6,123 nt of DNA from the NCBI GenBank assembly GCA_030039525.1, contig JASHVI010000166.1:1-6123 (forward strand), written 5' to 3'. The notes beneath the pieces were generated by a model, which had not been told where the DNA came from, ran no database searches, and saw only the letters and a list, made by a program, of their open reading frames with translations. Source of the DNA: Thermoplasmata archaeon. GTDB taxonomy: Archaea; Thermoplasmatota; Thermoplasmata; Lutacidiplasmatales; UBA184. Of this stretch, positions 5,226 to 6,123 are shown one piece after another. Numbering within the stretch: the first letter of the stretch is position 1; each line of letters starts with the position of its first letter. A program made the translations under genes and the position numbers.

Positions 5226-6074
5226 GTGCACCCGTACCTCCGGCTCGTCCGGGCGGGGAACGTGCTCGTCTCCTTCGCCGGGACCATCGTCGGGGGCCTC
5301 GCCGCCGCCGGCCGGGGGCTCGGGATCTCCGAGCTCCTCGGGCTGTACCTCGTGCTCGCGGCGGCCTCGACGGCCTGCGTCACCGCGGCGGGAAACGTCC
5401 TCAACGACGTGCTCGACCTCGAATCGGACCGCGTGAACCACCCGGATCGCCCGCTGGTGACCGGCGCGATCCTCGCCGCGCGCGCACGCCTGCTCGTCGT
5501 CGGGCTCTTCGTCGCGGCGGGGGCCCTCGCCGCCCCCGTGATCGTCGCCGAGCCCCTCGTCGGGGTCATCCTCCTGCTCGCGGTCGGAGCGCTCCTCGCC
5601 TACGAGTTCCGGTTCAAGTCCGCGGGGTTCGTCGGGAACCACGTGGTCGCCTTCCTCACCGCGGCCGTCTTCCTCTACGGCGGGGCGGCCGCCGGCGCGA
5701 TCGGCCCGGTCCTAGCGTTCGCCGCGCTCGCGTACCTCGCGACGCTGAGCCGGGAGGTGATCAAGGACATGGAGGACGTGGCCGGGGACGTCGGGCGCAC
5801 GACGCTCCCCAAGACGCAAGGGATGCGGACCGCCTCCGCGGTCGCCCGGGTCTCCGTGGGCCTCGCGATCGTCCTCTCCCCGCTCCCCGCGCTCACCTTC
5901 CTCTCGGGGCATGCGATCCCCGAGATCGCCTACCTCGCGATCGTCGGCCTGGCCGACGTGGTGTTCGTGGCCTCCGCGCTCTGGCTGCCGGAGCGGCTGC
6001 ACCGGGAGCAGACCCTCAGCAAGGGGGCGATGTCGATCGCGCTCGTCGCCTTCCTCGCGGCGGCGTTCCGGTGA
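5226..6074 (+). CDS. Digeranylgeranylglyceryl phosphate synthase (UbiA family)
   Basis: This integral membrane prenyltransferase adds the second geranylgeranyl chain to GGGP, giving DGGGP, the unsaturated archaeol precursor of archaeal membrane lipids. The 282-residue protein has about eight or nine hydrophobic segments. It carries both Mg-binding aspartate motifs of the UbiA family: N60-D61-x-x-D64-x-x-x-D68-x-x-N71-x-P73-x-R75-P76, and the second loop SREVIKDMEDVAGDVGRTTL (175-194) with D181, E183, D184 and D188. The KDMEDxxGD form and the short length match archaeal DGGGP synthases. UbiA relatives that make quinones or heme look alike, so substrate choice rests on archaeal context and the neighbouring partial gene. 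The GTG start is supported by the TATA spacing and by beginning directly with the conserved YLRLVRAGN region. Confidence 0.88.
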   Translation: MHPYLRLVRAGNVLVSFAGTIVGGLAAAGRGLGISELLGLYLVLAAASTACVTAAGNVLNDVLDLESDRVNHPDRPLVTGAILAARARLLVVGLFVAAGALAAPVIVAEPLVGVILLLAVGALLAYEFRFKSAGFVGNHVVAFLTAAVFLYGGAAAGAIGPVLAFAALAYLATLSREVIKDMEDVAGDVGRTTLPKTQGMRTASAVARVSVGLAIVLSPLPALTFLSGHAIPEIAYLAIVGLADVVFVASALWLPERLHREQTLSKGAMSIALVAFLAAAFR

Positions 6075-6123
6075 GCGGAGGGAGCCCCGTGCGCGTGCAG
6101 GAGTACCTCACCGAGCGCCTCCG
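6071..6123 (+). CDS. Partial gene start, possible geranylgeranylglyceryl phosphate synthase
   Basis: A reading frame runs off the right edge. It could start at GTG 6071, whose GTGA overlaps the stop of the DGGGP synthase gene. GTG 6089, with GGAGGGAG (6077-6084) five bases upstream, is better supported by its ribosome site. From 6089 the visible protein is VRVQEYLTERLR. GGGP synthases commonly begin with a similar V-x-x-Y-h-x-x-x-L helix, and that enzyme makes the substrate of the preceding gene product. Eleven residues are too few for proof, and the characteristic LTLIDPD motif would lie outside the window. The tight spacing in any case implies an operon. Confidence 0.45.
   Translation, partial: MSGGSPVRVQEYLTERL

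Noticed and set aside
1..6123. CRISPR array, restriction or other defence system, or integrated virus
   Set aside because: No regular direct repeats and no defence or viral structural genes were seen; apart from the left edge and the surface protein, the gene content is housekeeping.

Overview
The window is a GC-rich (roughly 70%) stretch of archaeal chromosome. The archaeal signs are a UbiA-family prenyltransferase of the digeranylgeranylglyceryl phosphate (DGGGP) synthase type, a DtdA/GEK1-type D-aminoacyl-tRNA deacylase, TATA boxes about 27 nt upstream of start codons (leaderless transcripts), and a tRNA with a bulge-helix-bulge intron. The proteins are not strongly acidic, so a haloarchaeon is unlikely. 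A high-GC euryarchaeote or Thermoplasmata-like lineage is my guess, but the class cannot be fixed from the sequence.

Layout. Positions 1-125 (minus) hold the N-terminus of a protein running off the left edge; it looks weakly like a TnpB/IS605-type transposase. Positions 301-401 (plus) hold a tRNA-Glu(CTC) gene interrupted in its T-loop (position 59/60) by a 28-nt intron. Positions 402-700 hold no convincing gene, but contain a possible promoter with a 10-bp palindrome and a GC-rich stretch with strong, partly mutually exclusive hairpins. This leads into a membrane-anchored protein with a collagen-like Gly-X-X stalk (701-1270), followed by a terminator-like hairpin. dtdA (1389-2228, plus) converges on and overlaps by 11 bp a small ribbon-helix-helix-like regulator (2218-2445, minus). 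Upstream of that regulator on the same strand is a translationally coupled pair of M16 metallopeptidase subunits: the catalytic HxxEH subunit (3813-5132) and a partner without that motif (2558-3820). A divergent promoter region (5133-5225) separates them from the DGGGP synthase gene (5226-6074, plus). That gene is followed at once by the start of another gene whose first residues fit geranylgeranylglyceryl phosphate (GGGP) synthase.

How the genes fit together. The two M16 genes almost certainly form one heterodimeric zinc peptidase. The right-edge pair would supply two consecutive prenyl-transfer steps of archaeal ether-lipid synthesis if the partial gene is GGGP synthase. dtdA and the tRNA gene both belong to translation but are not obviously co-regulated. 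The two items most worth a second look are the T-loop intron, which a simple tRNA scan would misfold, and the collagen-like surface protein with its structured upstream region.
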